Source: Eutypa lata (lineage: Eukaryota; Ascomycota; Sordariomycetes; Xylariales; Diatrypaceae). From it: DNA of 64,000 nucleotides. Position 1 is the stretch's first letter; each line of letters begins with the position of its first letter. Where the stretch lies: NCBI GenBank assembly GCA_022661535.1, contig JAKULF010000008.1, forward strand, positions 2,852,001-2,916,000. The letters run 5' to 3'. The position numbers and the translations under genes are program-made. The notes below the pieces were generated by a model. The model saw only the letters and a program-made list of their open reading frames with translations. It made no database searches and was not told where the DNA came from. Positions 10,846 through 21,547 of this stretch are shown one piece after another.

Positions 10846-12433
10846 TCAAGAGATGTCATGACCTGCGGCCAATGAGTCCTTTAAAAAAAAATTGGTGCTG
10901 GCGAACAGAGCATTTCGATTCAACCAGAGGCAGAGAAACACGATGAGCATACCAACAACAAGCTTCCCCCAGTTGGAACTGGTCGTCTGGGGCGGCTTCA
11001 CGCCATCTGGGTAGTACACCCAAGGGGAAGTTCCTTGGACCAACTCTTTCTCCTCCAGAAACGAGAGCACCTTTGACCCATGCAGCCCGCGCCGAGCTGC
11101 CGCCTGGGAAATCGCCTTACCCAAGTTGAACTTCGGGATAACCCATCTTTCCATCAGCCAGTCCCCCCAGGCAGTAAACGCTTGCAGCCGGGTGAGCTTG
11201 TACGACCCCTCCCAGGCCTGCCTGCTGTCCTTCTCGCGCTCCTTTTGGTACTGCTGGAAGACGGCCTCGATAGAATTGGTGTCTATTATGTTGTTGTCGT
11301 CGTTGTTGTTCGAGGGATGATTGTGTAGCAGTCGGTACAATCCATTCACTACCGCCACTAGGTCCTGCACACCGCCGTTGTATCCGAGACCCGCGTTGGG
11401 AGTGTGTTTGCAGACAGCGTCGCCCACGAGCCCTATGCGGTTCCAGGTGAAGACCTTCATGACGCCCTCTTGGAGATCGGTCAACGTCAGGTCCTGCGAG
11501 ACGGCATACAGGTCCTTGACCTTGACCGTATCCGATATGGCCAGATGGCCCCATTTCTGGGCAAACTGCTTGACGTCCTGCTTCGAGTACTTGTGCCGCT
11601 CGCAGGTGGGCTTGTCGAGCTCCTCGTAGACGAAAAACCACGCCTTGTCTTTGCCGACGAAGGATTGCGTCGATGCCTTCGGTCCGTGGCCACCCCATAA
11701 TTCGCCCGGGTACAAATATAAACCGGGTACCAGCGACGCCGTTCCAAATAGACATCGGTACGACGTCAGGAGAGGCGTCTCGTCGTTGACCTTCGCGGTG
11801 GGCGATTCTTTGAGCGCTAGCCGCCTCATTGCGTCTCTCACTTGGCTGTGTACTCCGTCGGCTCCAATGACAACACTCCCCTTGATTTCACTTCCGTCGG
11901 CACATTTTACAACTATTCCATCCTTTTGAGTCTCTATATCGATCATGTCCTTTCTTGTCAGAACCCGCGCCTTATCATCGTCTGATAGACGGTCGTATAA
12001 CATCTTCACAAGGTCCGGCCGGTGCATCATCATTGGCCTATGACCGTGACTACAGCGTTAAGAGAGTCAGCCATAGCAAGCCTTGAGGATCAAGTGGAGG
12101 TGCGGAATGTCGAACTAACGTCTCAATTACCCATTCGAACGGATACATCGTGTAGTAGCGCACGCCTTCGTGCGTCACCATGTACTTTGGATACAGCGGA
12201 TGGTAGAGTTCCCTCGTCGCCTCCAGCAAGCCTAGCTGGTCGTAGACGCGTACGGTGGCTGGCCCTATTACCAAGCTGGCGCCAACTTCAGCCATGCATG
12301 TATCTCGCCTTTCCAGGACGACCCAGTCGATGCCGGCTTTGGAGAGCATGTGGGCTGCGGTAAGCCCAGTCGGCCCGCCGCCGACTATGATCACCCGAAA
12401 ATCTGATGGAACCATCGCCCCCTTGGTAGGCAT
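10846..12433 (-). CDS. FAD-dependent monooxygenase with C-terminal membrane anchor
   Basis: Two exons (12433-12120 and 12049-10846) give 505 residues. FAD-binding signatures are the dinucleotide motif GGGPTG at 18-23, GADG at 167-170, and GLVGDAVCKHTPNAGLGYN (the GD motif at 314-315). A hydrophobic segment near 465-482 suggests an ER membrane anchor. This architecture matches class A flavin monooxygenases/epoxidases of the PaxM type used in fungal terpenoid and meroterpenoid pathways. Those enzymes epoxidise prenyl chains with NAD(P)H and O2. A C-terminal hydrophobic tail is common in that group. The substrate here is not known because no prenyltransferase, cyclase or polyketide synthase is visible. 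A CGG palindrome about 300 bp upstream may be a regulator site. Confidence 0.88.
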
Positions 12434-14772
12434 TTGATGAGGTTGGTCTGGCTTGGTTGTGTGCGTTTGTTAGAAGGACACAAACCACTGTATTTCTTGA
12501 TTCGCTTGAAGGTTAACTAGAGGGTACCTCCATATGAAGGGCACCTCCGTACATGAAGAGGGACGTGTATCTACCTAAATATATGTACATACATGTGCGG
12601 GACCACTAAATACCCGGAGGCTATGTATATACCACCCGTCCCCATTCACTGGTCCGAGTGCAAGCCTGTCCATAATTGGTAGTGTCCGTTATCACTAAAC
12701 CCTCCTAGGTAAGGGGTTGGATAGAACCGCCGTTGACGGCGGTGAAACAAAAGTTCCTTGCAACTCTAGTCTAGGTAAAACCGGAGAGGACCGGCCATAT
12801 CGGAACCATCAGAGGCGAAATGGCGAACCGGGCCTCGTTCAGGATATGGAGCCCAAACCCACAACATGCTAACTACAGTCTATTATACGTTCAAGTCGCT
12901 GAAAAGAGAAATTGTGTCTACAACAACGTAGAAGTAAATTATTCGGTACTGCTCAAATGCTGACAAGAGTACCACGCGTCACTGCCTAAGTTATATAGTC
13001 TTCAAACTAGCGTAGGTAGTATAAAGACGACAACCTGACATGACGCTAGCCCCTTACATCGCTTGGGTAAGCTCTAACGACACATGATGGTTGCCAAAAG
13101 GTTGCTAGTCTTTTTGATTATACGGATTATTCTCACTATTTATACCAGATCCTTCGTGCCTAGGTAGTTAGTGCGCAAGGGACCTGCTAGAGCACAGCCC
13201 ATTGATAAATCCCACCAATAGATATTTACAGACCTTGGGTAAACAACTTGAAATCCGATAAAAATCACCGTAGACATGGCGCGCTAGGATCACCGAGATA
13301 TGTAAAGCTTTCATCGGGGGTGTCGGCTGGCAGGCAAGCAAGCTTTCAATTCTATTTAGTTCGTTGCGGTATTGTACTTTACGGCGTGGTGCTTGCTCAT
13401 TGGCTTACTGTGGGGGTAGGTGATTAAGTTTGGCCACCTTTTTGGCCCCGATTGTTAGGGCTGAGGACGTGGAAGAGGGAGGCACGGTAGATCCCACCCA
13501 GGCAAACCATCCGAAATCCAATGACTAACTATCCGATGCCAATTTTAGGGTCCCTTTCATTGTTCGCAAGACCGCTCGCACGTGTAATCCTTCTCGTGTC
13601 GAGGCGGGATTCTTTAGCTCTAAGGCGTCGATAACCACGGCGATGCCCCAGATCAGGAGACGACCTTCATGTCGGGCGATCAATTTCCGTCCCGGCCGAC
13701 GGAGGCTAAACTAAGAGTAAGTATGTAGCTGTTGCTTATGGAACATCTGAGATCGGTAACTAGCACGGCAACGCGAATATAGACGAAGACGTTGAGAGGA
13801 CTTGGCACCCCCGAGGTTCCTCCTGACTGTCAAGTATGTAACTAGTTAGTGGATTCGAATAGTCGGGGGGTGAGGTCACTACCTACAATGTTGAAATATG
13901 TATGACCGATGGGACTGTTGCTCCTGAATTACAAGGTCGGCATGTCTCCCTCCCACATCCCTCCAAATCGATATACGAATGAGTCGTTGGTGATACTCGT
14001 GATTAAGAGGCTATATCCTACCGGATTAAGAAACCTATCTCGAAAGCTTAGCCAATACGGACGGAGAGTTGGAGTATATATGCGGGATCATGGTCATAAA
14101 CGAGGTCACTAGACGAGCAGAGTCCACAAACGCCCTAAGAAGCGAATAACGACACTGCAGAATTAGAGATATTGAATTAATCTTCAAGACAAGCCAGAAC
14201 TTGTCCGCTACCATACCGGAACACCATACTAAACCATCATAACAGTACAACCGCCTGAACAAGAGAGCGAAGGAAGGAGCCTAACTGGCATGAACAACAG
14301 GCTATGCAAGTATGTATGGTACCTATGTATGTAGGTAAACAGAGTCCCCCCTCCCCCCTTTAACGCCTCACACGCCCCTTGCCCGCAAACCCAACCAACC
14401 CTTAACAATAATAGCAAAAAACGAACGAAGATGCAAATGCAGTGGCTTTTTACTCCTAACAAGCAAGAAGAAACAAAGAAAGAAAAAGCATGAGTGAGTC
14501 CTCTCTCTCTCTCAGGGTATGTCGCGCCAGCCAGCTATGTAACCAACCGATCAACCGTGAAAGGAAAAAAAGAAAACCTATGACTCCTACCCAATGAAGC
14601 GCTAAGAAATGCATTTGCTCTCTTCTTTCTCTTCTTCTGCTCCTCTGCTCCTCTGGCGCAACTCGAGTATTAACCACCACCACCACACATACCTGCTCCA
14701 CACAACTCACAGTCAGGCAGGAAACCAACCACCTCCGCCGCCCCGACCAACACTCCCAAACCCGGGAAACCA
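12434..14772. other. intergenic, no gene recognised
   Basis: About 2.3 kb holds the FAD monooxygenase promoter (palindrome at 12726-12743) and, on the right, the 3' flank of the coiled-coil gene with simple CT-rich tracts (for example around 14503-14515). Short open stretches lack motifs. Confidence 0.5.
12726..12743. promoter_or_regulatory. perfect CGG palindrome upstream of the FAD monooxygenase
   Basis: ACCGCCG, a 4-base spacer TTGA, and CGGCGGT form a perfect 7+7 inverted repeat 293 bp upstream of the monooxygenase start. Inverted CGG triplets with a short spacer are the classic target type of Zn(II)2Cys6 factors. Binding by the local regulator is an inference. Confidence 0.45.
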
Positions 14773-17088
14773 CTAGGTCCGGCTCCTAGCAGCACTAGCG
14801 GCAACTGAGCCGGAGCGAGCGACCCGTCGAGTACTACCACTTCCACTCGAGCAACTGCTATCCCGCACTCTGGGTCTGGCCCTCTCACTACCCCCAACAG
14901 CACCAGCACCAGCACCACTATTAACACCGACCATCATCTGTCGTCTAGGCGTCGCAGCGCCAGCACCAGCTCCAGTGCCAGTACCAGTGCCCGCAGCGAT
15001 ACCGCTGCGCGACCGGCTCCGGCGCTCCTTGATCTGGGCCAGGGCCTGCTCGCGCGTCATGGTCGGCGTGAGAGCCGGGTTCGTGACGTCGAACGAGGGC
15101 GTGCGGCTGTGTGGCACCGTGCTGCTACCACTGCTGCTACTGCCGTTGGAGTTGGACATGGGCATCACGGCGATCGTGTGCGGTCGCTGCTGCTGCTGCT
15201 TGGTGGGGTCGCGGATCGGGACCGAAGTCGTTCGGGTGACGGTGTAGAAGGATGCCGCGGTGTGGGGGCGCGGTGGCCCACCGCCAGGTACGACGATCTC
15301 TCGCATTTCCTCGTCGCCTTCTAGCTCGGTTGGTGGTGGTGGTGGGTTAGATGATGGGTCTGCTCCTGTCTCCATCTCGATGTCGGCCGCCTCTTCCTCT
15401 TCCGGCTGGTGTTGGCGATGGTGCTGCGCCCGGTCCACGGGTGCGTCGTCGCCCGCCGTCGTCGGTATGTTGGCGATGATCCTGTTGTGGGGTTCGCTCT
15501 CATGGGGCGCGTTGAGCAGGGAGAGGAGCGACTCGCGCTCCTTCGCTATCATGGCGAAAGACGGTGGTTCGACAGACGGCGTTCGGGCATAGTGGGGAGG
15601 CTCCGCTTTCGTCGGCTCCTCGATGGGGGCAGGCTGCTGCTGCTGCTGCTGCTCATCGAGAGTGGTGGTCGTGATGGACGCGTCTTCTTTCGCTCTTTCC
15701 TGCAGGTCCTGTTGGGAAATGGTGCGGAAGATGCCCTCCGACGGCACGAAGATCGTTGACCGCCTCGTTGACCGCCTCGTTGACCGTCTTGGCTCCTTCT
15801 TCGGTACGCTTGCCACTCTCCGCTCTTCGACTTCGGGTGTCTCCTGCTTTACCACCATGGCTTCGGGATCCGGTGTGCTACTAGCCACGGGCTCTCCCTC
15901 GATCACTATCCTCGCTTGCAGCGACTCTCGCAGTGATTCTCGCTTCTGACCCAGAATCACGTGATCCGCCGCATCCACGATGGCGATCTTCGAGGGGCGC
16001 TCTCTCCGTGGCGAATCCAAGGTTGTGCTTCGTCTCTTGCGAGACTGGGACTTGGCGCCTGGGCAGAAATGTAGCTGGCACTCGGCTTCGATAAATTCGA
16101 GTTGTTCCTGCGTCCGGTCTGCCCGCTGCTTCTCCCACTGCCACAATCGCGTCAATTCGTCGATCTCAGCTTCGCTCGAGGCTGAGGATACTATGTCCGC
16201 GGTGGTAAGCGAGACTCGCGACTTCTTGGGGGAAGCAAATTCGTCGTCTGCCCCGCCTGATGAAGGCAACGGTATGCGACCTTCGGCAGCAATCCTGGCG
16301 ACTTCTTCGTTCTTGGCGAGGGTTTTGTACGCATCACGCTCCTGCTCGACGACCTTAACGCGTTCAAGAGCCTTCTCCAGCTGTTCTTGTAGCCCGACAA
16401 GCTGGTAGCGCGATTCGAAAGCTTCCTGCTCCCGTGATTTGCTTCGTTCTTTTTCGCGGTTTAGGATCTCTTCTGTGGACTTGATGTTATTTCGGACTGT
16501 CTTCAGCTCCTCTTGTAGTTTGACGATGCTTGATTGTGATTTGAATGCTTCTTTGCGCGCTCTTCGGATCTCCTTCTCCCATAATGCCTGGGTATGGGAA
16601 TGTGTCTCCTTGGCTCGTCCGTAGTTCTCCTACAAATAGATAATGGTCAGTCAGCAAGGGGAACAGTGGGCTAGTTTGAACCCGAATTGACGAGATGCGT
16701 CACCAACCATTACTGTCTCTAATCTCTCCCCTACTCGTCTCTCTCGTTCATGACATTCCTCGACCTTTTTGCGTAATGCGCGGGCTTCCTCTCGATACTG
16801 GCGCATCATGGTCTCGGCTTCCTCGCGTCCTAGCATAGCGCGCTTTAATGCGGCATCGGCTGCTTTTCGTTCAAGCTGTTTAGACATGGACACGCCGTGT
16901 GCATGGCCCAGGGTATTGAACTGGCGGATCTTATCGTGTACATCACTATCGCGCTGCTGTTCTGTGCGGATGGAGGTGAAGATCGAAGCGGCTTCGCGCT
17001 GTTGGTTAACGGACATGGGCTGAAGAGGCGCCGAACCAGGTGAACCAGGTGAACCTGGCAGGCTGTGGGCCTGTTCCATCTCGAGCAT
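14773..17088 (-). CDS. SnaD-like spindle-pole-body coiled-coil protein
   Basis: Two exons (17088-16708 and 16629-14773) give 745 residues. The N-terminus, with AHSLPGSPGSPGSAPLQPMS near 6-25, fits the fungal spindle-pole-body-associated SnaD group. Residues about 60-290 are charged heptad-like sequence predicted to form long coiled coils. The C-terminal ~450 residues are low-complexity, rich in Ser, Arg, Gln, Glu and Gly/Ala repeats, and basic at the end. The expected role is structural, in nuclear migration or microtubule organisation; the assignment rests on the N-terminal motif and overall architecture. The intron donor is GTTGGT, weaker than its neighbours, but splicing preserves the coiled coil. 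The third codon is another ATG-proximal option: translation could begin at 17079 instead of 17088. Confidence 0.65.
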
Positions 17089-18145
17089 TCCGATGACGAT
17101 GATAGAAAATCAATAGGCAAGTATCTAAGGTATGATACAGCTAATGGAGGTTTAAAATAGTAAAGCAATTACAGAATTGCGAAGAGGCAATGCAATCAAT
17201 GCGTGAACTATAGAATTTTCAGTTGAAATGCGGTGTGGAGGGGGGTTGTTTGTAGATGCAGAAATTCTGGATCCTTAAACAATTAACTAGAAAAACCGCT
17301 GTTGTTTACTTCAGTTGCTATGTCGACAGGGTATGGTCCTTGGCAATTTGTTTATCATTCTACTATAGTCCGTAGTACTAGTACATAGGTCCTTAATGTG
17401 GGGTAATTAGGTCTCTTTACAACTCCACTACCCACTTTTTATCACTACCCAGACATATCTCGTTCTCCTCATGCTCAACGGCAGCCACAAACTATTACCA
17501 CAGCTTCTTCAGCTCAGATCTGGACCAGCGTGCAGAATGTTGATGCAATGCGATGCTGAATATAACCAAGGCGTGGCAATTATATTAACGTCCACCTTTC
17601 AGCACGTATATGGCAAAAGACGCCCAGAATGTTTCCCGGATGCTTTATAAAGGTAGGTGAGGGAACATTGCGTTCTTGATCTAACGTTAGTAAATGTCAA
17701 AAAAGGTAGCTATCATAGTCACCCCTTCGAGTCAAAGCTGGCCAATTCTTCTCGGCTGTTGATGGGATGGATTGTACTTTCGATTGTCTTAATTTCTGAT
17801 GAACTAAATATGTCGTCGTCGATTATAAGCCTCTATCTCATTTACTCTACAGGCTCTCGTAGTGGATGCCGCTTATCAGAAATCATTATCACGGCTCTGA
17901 CCGAACCGTGGATGTGGGTGGCATCGGATGATACCCGACCTATGGGTACTCGTACCCGCCTACCCGCCCGCCGGTCTCAATCGCCCGGCTAGGCCAATAG
18001 CTATGAACAATGCCAATGATATATGTTGTTGTATTCTATACCAACTACGCTTGTATTCTATAAGTCAAAAAGGTGCAGTCTCGCAGCCGCATTCCTAGCG
18101 GTCCAACTCAGCTAATTGGCACCGTCCATCACTGCTTTCTCGAAG
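17089..18145. other. intergenic between divergent coiled-coil and amidohydrolase genes
   Basis: About 1 kb of divergent promoter DNA shows no supported coding exon. A GC-richer, CCCG-rich patch lies at about 17925-17995. Confidence 0.5.
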
Positions 18146-19507
18146 ATGGCTGGAGAAATCCCCTGGACGCTTCCACCACAGAGGCGGTTTGTATTCCGCA
18201 ACGCCTGCCTCGTCGACCCGGTCGACGGCAAGGTATACCCTAGAGCCACCGTTAGCACACGGGGGGGTTTAATAGCAACCGTCGAGCGCGCATCCGAAGC
18301 GCAGGCCGGTTCCCCACCAGTCACCATCGACCCCTCAAGTCCAGAGGAGAACAACGACACAGTAGAAATCGACCTAGAAGGCAAATACTATCTCTGCCCG
18401 GGCCTGATCGACTGCCACGTGCACATGAACGCGGTACCAGGCGAGAAGGACCTCTACGCCATGAAGCACCTAGACCAGGACGTCATCACGCTGCGGTCGA
18501 CTCGCATGGCCGCCGAGATGCTCAAGCGCGGTTTTACCAGCGCTCGTGACTGCGGGGGCACGTCGGTTGCCCTGAAGGAGGCGATCCGCGACGGCGTCGT
18601 GAGCGGGCCCCGGCTCTTCGTCGCGCTCAATCAGCTCACGCAGACGGGCGGCCACGGCGACCTACGCGACCGCTTCGATAGGACGGAGTGCTGCGGTGGC
18701 CACATTTTCGGGAGCGGACGCCTCTGCGACGGTGTAGACGAGTGCCTGCGCGTCTCCCGCGATCAGATGCGCCGGGGTGCTGACTTTATCAAGATTATGG
18801 GCGGGGGCGGCGTCAGCTCTCCGACTGATGCGATTGATAGCGTGCAGTTCACGCCGGAGGAAATCCGCACTATGGCCGGAGTCGCGACCGTTAACAAGAC
18901 GTACGTTAGCTGCCATGCCTACACTCCGGAGTCGATCCGCAACGCGATTGAGAATGGAGTACGGGCCATCGAACACGGCAACCTGATCGACGAGCCCACG
19001 GCTGCGCTTATGGCGGAGAAGGGGTGTTTCCTCACCCCCACACTCGTGACGTACAAGGCCATGGCTTCGGATCGGTTCAAAAGCTACTTGCCTGCGGAAG
19101 GCGTCGAAAAGAACGAAGCAGTGCTTCACGCGGGCCTAGGGAGTTTGAAGATAGCCGACGCGGCGGGGATTACCATGTGCTTCGGAACCGACCTGCTCGG
19201 ACCAATGTGCCACCTGCAGACCAACGAGTTCTCCATCAGATCCAAGGTGCTCAGCGCAGAAAAGATCCTGAGGGCGGCGACGGTCAACGCGGCGAAGCTC
19301 CTGATGCGCGGGAAGGAGCTGGGAAGGATCGAGCCTGGTTTTGCGGCGGACCTCTTGATTCTCAACCACAACCCTTTGGAGAATATTAAGGTGCTAGATG
19401 ACCCGGAAGCGCACGTATTGGTGGTCATGAAGGAGGGTAGAGTTCACTGCAGTAGATGGAGTAGGGTGGCGGTCGATGTCGATCCACCGGCCAGGAATAT
19501 TGAATGA
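18146..19507 (+). CDS. metal-dependent amidohydrolase (prolidase/ochratoxinase-like group)
   Basis: A single intronless reading frame encodes 453 residues from the ATG at 18146. It has every landmark of a binuclear amidohydrolase: DCHVH (H91, H93), the bridging Lys216 in FIKIMGGGG, H257 in CHAYT, H277 in EHGN, and Asp349 in FGTD. The C-terminal GFAADLLILNHNPLEN block is typical of the imidazolonepropionase-like subfamily. That subfamily includes fungal ochratoxinase-like enzymes and bacterial Xaa-Pro dipeptidases. It hydrolyses an amide or lactam bond; the real substrate is unknown. No signal peptide is seen, so it is probably cytosolic. It is GC-rich and intron-free, unlike most neighbours, which could point to a bacterial origin or intron loss. 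A transporter follows in the same direction, 2 kb downstream. Confidence 0.88.
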   Translation: MAGEIPWTLPPQRRFVFRNACLVDPVDGKVYPRATVSTRGGLIATVERASEAQAGSPPVTIDPSSPEENNDTVEIDLEGKYYLCPGLIDCHVHMNAVPGEKDLYAMKHLDQDVITLRSTRMAAEMLKRGFTSARDCGGTSVALKEAIRDGVVSGPRLFVALNQLTQTGGHGDLRDRFDRTECCGGHIFGSGRLCDGVDECLRVSRDQMRRGADFIKIMGGGGVSSPTDAIDSVQFTPEEIRTMAGVATVNKTYVSCHAYTPESIRNAIENGVRAIEHGNLIDEPTAALMAEKGCFLTPTLVTYKAMASDRFKSYLPAEGVEKNEAVLHAGLGSLKIADAAGITMCFGTDLLGPMCHLQTNEFSIRSKVLSAEKILRAATVNAAKLLMRGKELGRIEPGFAADLLILNHNPLENIKVLDDPEAHVLVVMKEGRVHCSRWSRVAVDVDPPARNIE

Positions 19508-21547
19508 AAATCATGACAAATCCGCTGTTCACTTTAAAGTTGTTTCAATGCTCCTCAGCCAACGCTTATTACGACATTGGTTAGGTTCCCACATGCTTTG
19601 CTTTGGATTACTATTTGTCTATTTAAAAGATGGGAGTTTCAAAGTTTTCGACCCGCTCAGCCCTAAAGCGTCCAGGTTATCTGGCCAAGCATAATATTAT
19701 GCATCTTGTATTCGGCACTCGGTTCTAACTCAATCATCAACGTCAATATCTTCATTTTCAACACCCTCGGCAGGACCGTTACTATCGGGTTTGATCGTCG
19801 GCGGGTTCTGGGACCTTCACTTCTTCCCATCAGTACACTAACCCGCTGCGGGCCGTCTTTGGAGAGGGTGTGACTATCCCTGAGCGCCGTGTACATTTCC
19901 TCCCCCTCTAAATACTCTGCTGTCTAGTGATCTTCCAAGTTGAGAATGTCACTCTGTAGAGAGGGTCCAACTTTGGTGCGCCCATGACTTGTTGCAAATG
20001 CTATATTAGTCGGGCCATCTGTTTTAGCGTTCCAACACCCCACAGACCCCATTACCATGTGAGACATTATCTGCTTCATTATATGGTTCACGATCATTTA
20101 CAGAAATACTCTCTTCAGCGCTCGTCTATGGATAACGATAAGTGCAGCGGTGCCACAGCAGTTCAGGTCGGTGAATGAGAATCTCGTTAGTTTTCCATTC
20201 TCAAAAGAGATAGCCGATCAGCTCTATTATTCTGTGCGCTGATATGACATAGTCCCGAATAAGGGTTACCGTAGTGCTGCTTTTGGACCCTACAATCGTT
20301 AGGCGGTGAAGCATCCGGGCTATCATGACACCTCTACAGGAGTCTCTGGTCCTCTGTGAGGAGTGATTGGCACCCCATATGGATGGTGATCTGGTGGTAG
20401 TTCATGTGTGGGTGAACCACGTCGTGGAATGGTTTTATTCTTGGGTTGAGGTTATCCAACTGCAGCCACCATAGGAGATTCAAAGTCCACTCTCTCAAAC
20501 TACCCGCCTTTCACTTCATTGGCGGTCTCCTCAACAGCCTCACTCTCAAAACCAACTATCTGCGTGAATGCGATAGTGGATTCGATATTCGCAATGTTGA
20601 CCTCGGAATACGGTAAGTCTAGCTCTTGATTGACCTCCGGGTAGGGAGTGTCAACAACATCATCATCGCGTATCGGCTCTAGGCGACAGTAAGACGTCTG
20701 GTGCGTTCGATGTTCGAATTGAAAGTCAATTATGAACAATATAGAGAAAGCCTATCTCTCACTTGTGTACAATGACCCCCATAGTCTATTCCTCACATGT
20801 AGGACCCTCCAATCAGGCTCCGTATCGATTATCCTTTGATGGAGCCCGGTAGATATTGCCGACTACAATGCCATGGCGTGATAGACATATGACAAATCCG
20901 ATATGCTCGTAGGCAGAAGAAATAATGCCATCAAGAAGCGGGTTTGGATGCTCTCAAGGGAACACCGGGTCACGGCATCAGCGAGTAGGAGCTTAGCTTC
21001 CAGATACAACACATGGACTTTTCAGGTTCCTACATCGCCGACATCTGCACGCAGTAAGCCCACCGCTTTACGTTCGGCTAATACGGACCGGGTTACTCAC
21101 GCCTTAGCTATTCGCTTACGCTCCGCTTCGGCAACCCGAAGCCGGACGCGAACGGAGCGATGCGACTGTTCTATTCTCTGCGACATTTAGTCTTAGTGAG
21201 TAAGAGCGAATGTAGTGAAGTGCGTGACTAGATCCCGAGGGGTCGGCAAATTGCCGTCCTATATCTATCACGTCGGGAGTAAGAATCCGCCCCCTGCCGC
21301 ATAGGTGAAATCAAGCGGGACTTAGTCGGCTCTCCTCCGCACTCCAGCGGATGGAGCGTCCCCGCAGATAAGGAGGGCCACGCAGTGATTCGACGAGCGG
21401 CTACCGCCGATATCTCCAGATGTAGTATTGCTTACCCCGGATAGATACGCGCAAGGTCAAAACAGGCCAGTACAAATGTTGTTCGCTGCTCACGATGACG
21501 ACCGCTCGCAAGTTGAGACGTAAAGCAATAAGACAAGCCGACACAAG
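19508..21547. other. intergenic, decayed-looking DNA and MFS promoter
   Basis: The 2-kb gap has only short frames without motifs. The last ~600 bp upstream of the transporter is GC-richer and carries a nested inverted repeat (21119-21159) and several GATA-type sequences such as AGATAAGG near 21370. Confidence 0.45.
21119..21159. promoter_or_regulatory. nested inverted repeat in the MFS upstream region
   Basis: An inner stem GCTTCGG / CCGAAGC (21125-21131 and 21136-21142, loop CAAC) is enclosed by CGCTCCG (21119-21125) and CGGAGCG (21153-21159). It lies about 400 bp upstream of the transporter ATG and could be a CGG-type factor site. The function is unknown. Confidence 0.4.

Noticed and set aside
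11117..11755. 212-codon minus-strand frame inside the FAD monooxygenase, and several plus-strand frames there
   Set aside because: They are shadows of the monooxygenase's GC-rich coding sequence in other frames.
13849..13870. GGATTCGAAT, resembling a tRNA T-loop box on the minus strand
   Set aside because: Flanking sequence cannot form the acceptor, D or anticodon stems.
18662..19129. 155-codon minus-strand frame opposite the amidohydrolase
   Set aside because: Antisense shadow of a GC-rich gene; it has no motifs of its own.
20500..20739. 79-codon acidic minus-strand frame considered as a transposon gag fragment
   Set aside because: No zinc knuckle, protease or transposase motif nearby.
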